Below, one piece after another: positions 4,672 through 5,459 of a DNA stretch of 5,459 bases; positions within the stretch are counted from its first letter, which is position 1; each line of letters starts with the position of its first letter. The notes under the pieces are model-generated. The model did no database searches. It saw nothing but the letters and a program-made list of their open reading frames with translations, and had not been told where the DNA came from. The stretch is from Candidatus Iainarchaeum sp. (GTDB taxonomy: Archaea; Iainarchaeota; Iainarchaeia; Iainarchaeales; JAGHAR01), in assembly GCA_021161405.1 (NCBI GenBank), contig JAGHAR010000082.1:1-5459 (forward strand), read 5' to 3'. The translations under genes and the position numbers were made by a program.

Positions 4672-5459
4672 CCAAACAATGTTTTTTGCTTGCCTCTTGC
4701 TATTTTTGCAATTGTCGGTTTTATCTTTGCGGCTTTTTCCAGTATCTCATCAACTTTACTTCCTTTTTCTAGGAGGAATTCTAATTCATTCTCTTCAAGA
4801 TCGAAGTAGGCTGCGAGAGCAATTGCTAGCTCTTTATTGCTAAATATTGCTTTCCAGAATTCCAGTTCCTTTATTATTTCTCTTTTGCTTGCGTGTGTTT
4901 TTGCTGCTATCTTCTCAGCCAATGATTCTTTAATATTTCTTTCAGAGATTGATTTGCTTAGCTTTTTAACTATCTCTGGAAATTGGTATGCCACCCAATG
5001 TCTTTTGCTGCCTTGGCCAACAACGCTAATTGCAGCAATTAAGTCAGAGGAGTATCTTTTTAGGCCAAAATACTGCCTATTAATAATTCTTCCCTCGTAA
5101 AGATCTGCCTTACTCATTATTTCGAATGCTTCTGCTAATTCCTCTTTATTTTCGAATTCTCTTGGAAGGTTTTCTTCAATCCACTTAGCCAAAAGCTCTG
5201 GGTCAATATCTGCTTGCATCATTGCCTGCCTTGCATCGTTTATGCTCTTTGCCCTGAATATTCCAGCTAATGTGCTAAATATGTTTTGCTCCCTCTCTCT
5301 AAGTCCTATATCCTCTACAGTTTCGGAGGTTATTTTCTTTGTTGCTAAACTCTGCGCATCTAGTAGAGCGGCCCTCATATCCCCTCCAGATTTCTTTGCT
5401 AATTCTTTTACTGCTTGCTGATCAAAGTTGATACCTTCCTTTTCCAGAATTTCTTTGAG
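4668..5459 (-). CDS. rfcL: Replication factor C large subunit, C-terminal part (cut by window edge)
   Basis: RfcL with four small subunits forms the clamp loader that opens PCNA and places it on primed DNA. The reading frame runs off the right edge, so only the last 263 residues are present, roughly half of a usual 450-500 residue protein. The Walker motifs lie outside. The ATG at 5378 is internal, not the start. The visible part begins in the AAA+ lid (LKEILEKEGINFD), followed by the sensor-2 segment GGDMRAALLDAQ (26-37) with Arg29. The collar region carries WIEENLPREF and MSKADLYEGRIINRQYFGLKRYSSDL, both typical of archaeal RfcL. The end is Lys-rich and finishes KQKTLFG, the beginning of a PCNA-interacting motif (usually KQxTLFDFF-like) without the final aromatic pair. 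The TAG stop overlaps the rtcA TAA. An RfcS identity is excluded by the long collar and the C-terminal tail. Confidence 0.93.
   Translation of the reverse strand, partial: LKEILEKEGINFDQQAVKELAKKSGGDMRAALLDAQSLATKKITSETVEDIGLREREQNIFSTLAGIFRAKSINDARQAMMQADIDPELLAKWIEENLPREFENKEELAEAFEIMSKADLYEGRIINRQYFGLKRYSSDLIAAISVVGQGSKRHWVAYQFPEIVKKLSKSISERNIKESLAEKIAAKTHASKREIIKELEFWKAIFSNKELAIALAAYFDLEENELEFLLEKGSKVDEILEKAAKIKPTIAKIARGKQKTLFG
4682..4707 (+). terminator. Possible oligo-T terminator for rtcA inside the rfcL 3' end
   Basis: Eleven bases after the rtcA stop the plus strand has a run of six T, followed about 15 bases later by a run of five T. Archaeal RNA polymerase can terminate at such tracts. 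Because rtcA and rfcL overlap, any rtcA terminator must lie in sequence antisense to rfcL. There the T-runs are also constrained by Lys codons of the rfcL tail, so they may have no role of their own. Confidence 0.25.

Noticed and set aside
4616..5100. Two plus-strand frames (4616-4843 and 4837-5100) resembling small membrane proteins
   Set aside because: Both are antisense to conserved RfcL collar and tail sequence. They have no promoter or ribosome binding site, and their Leu/Phe richness mirrors Lys/Glu codons.
1..5459. Search by eye for an undescribed system, CRISPR array, tRNA, insertion sequence or toxin-antitoxin pair
   Set aside because: All sizeable open frames belong to recognised families, spacers are too short to hide more genes, and no direct repeats or terminal inverted repeats of an element were seen.

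Overview
This AT-rich, gene-dense window is archaeal. It carries a RadA recombinase, a multi-OB-fold archaeal RPA with a zinc finger, the C-terminal half of the clamp-loader large subunit RfcL, and a geranylgeranylglyceryl phosphate synthase (GGGPS). GGGPS makes the sn-glycerol-1-phosphate ether lipid backbone specific to archaea. Putative TATA boxes lie about 25-28 bp upstream of several start codons, with no Shine-Dalgarno sequence between, which suggests leaderless mRNAs. The very tight packing and divergent motifs would fit a small-genome (DPANN-like) archaeon, but that lineage is an inference the window cannot prove.

Layout from left to right: radA (minus strand, cut by the left edge, N-terminal 155 residues); an 82-bp gap with a radA promoter, an imperfect dyad and a possible rpa terminator; rpa (minus); a very short divergent promoter region; the GGGPS gene (plus); an NAD(P)-dependent epimerase/dehydratase gene (minus), whose stop is one base from the GGGPS stop; a second short divergent promoter region; rtcA, RNA 3'-terminal phosphate cyclase (plus); and rfcL (minus, cut by the right edge), whose stop codon overlaps that of rtcA. 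Apart from the 82-bp gap, no non-coding stretch exceeds about 50 bp, and none reaches 300 bp. No tRNA, rRNA, CRISPR array or mobile element is visible.

The minus-strand set is mostly replication and recombination: RPA coats single-stranded DNA, RadA is loaded on it for strand exchange, and RFC loads the PCNA clamp. GGGPS belongs to membrane lipid synthesis. The epimerase acts on an unknown sugar nucleotide or related substrate, and RtcA acts on RNA ends. I see no undescribed multi-gene system. The points worth a second look are residue-level departures in otherwise recognisable enzymes: a RadA Walker A motif with Ala in place of the glycine before the catalytic Lys, an RtcA lacking the Glu of its signature GEGGGQ motif, a GGGPS with altered substrate loops, and an RfcL whose PCNA-binding motif stops early. 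A palindromic TATA element placed almost equally far from the rpa and GGGPS starts is the best regulatory observation.
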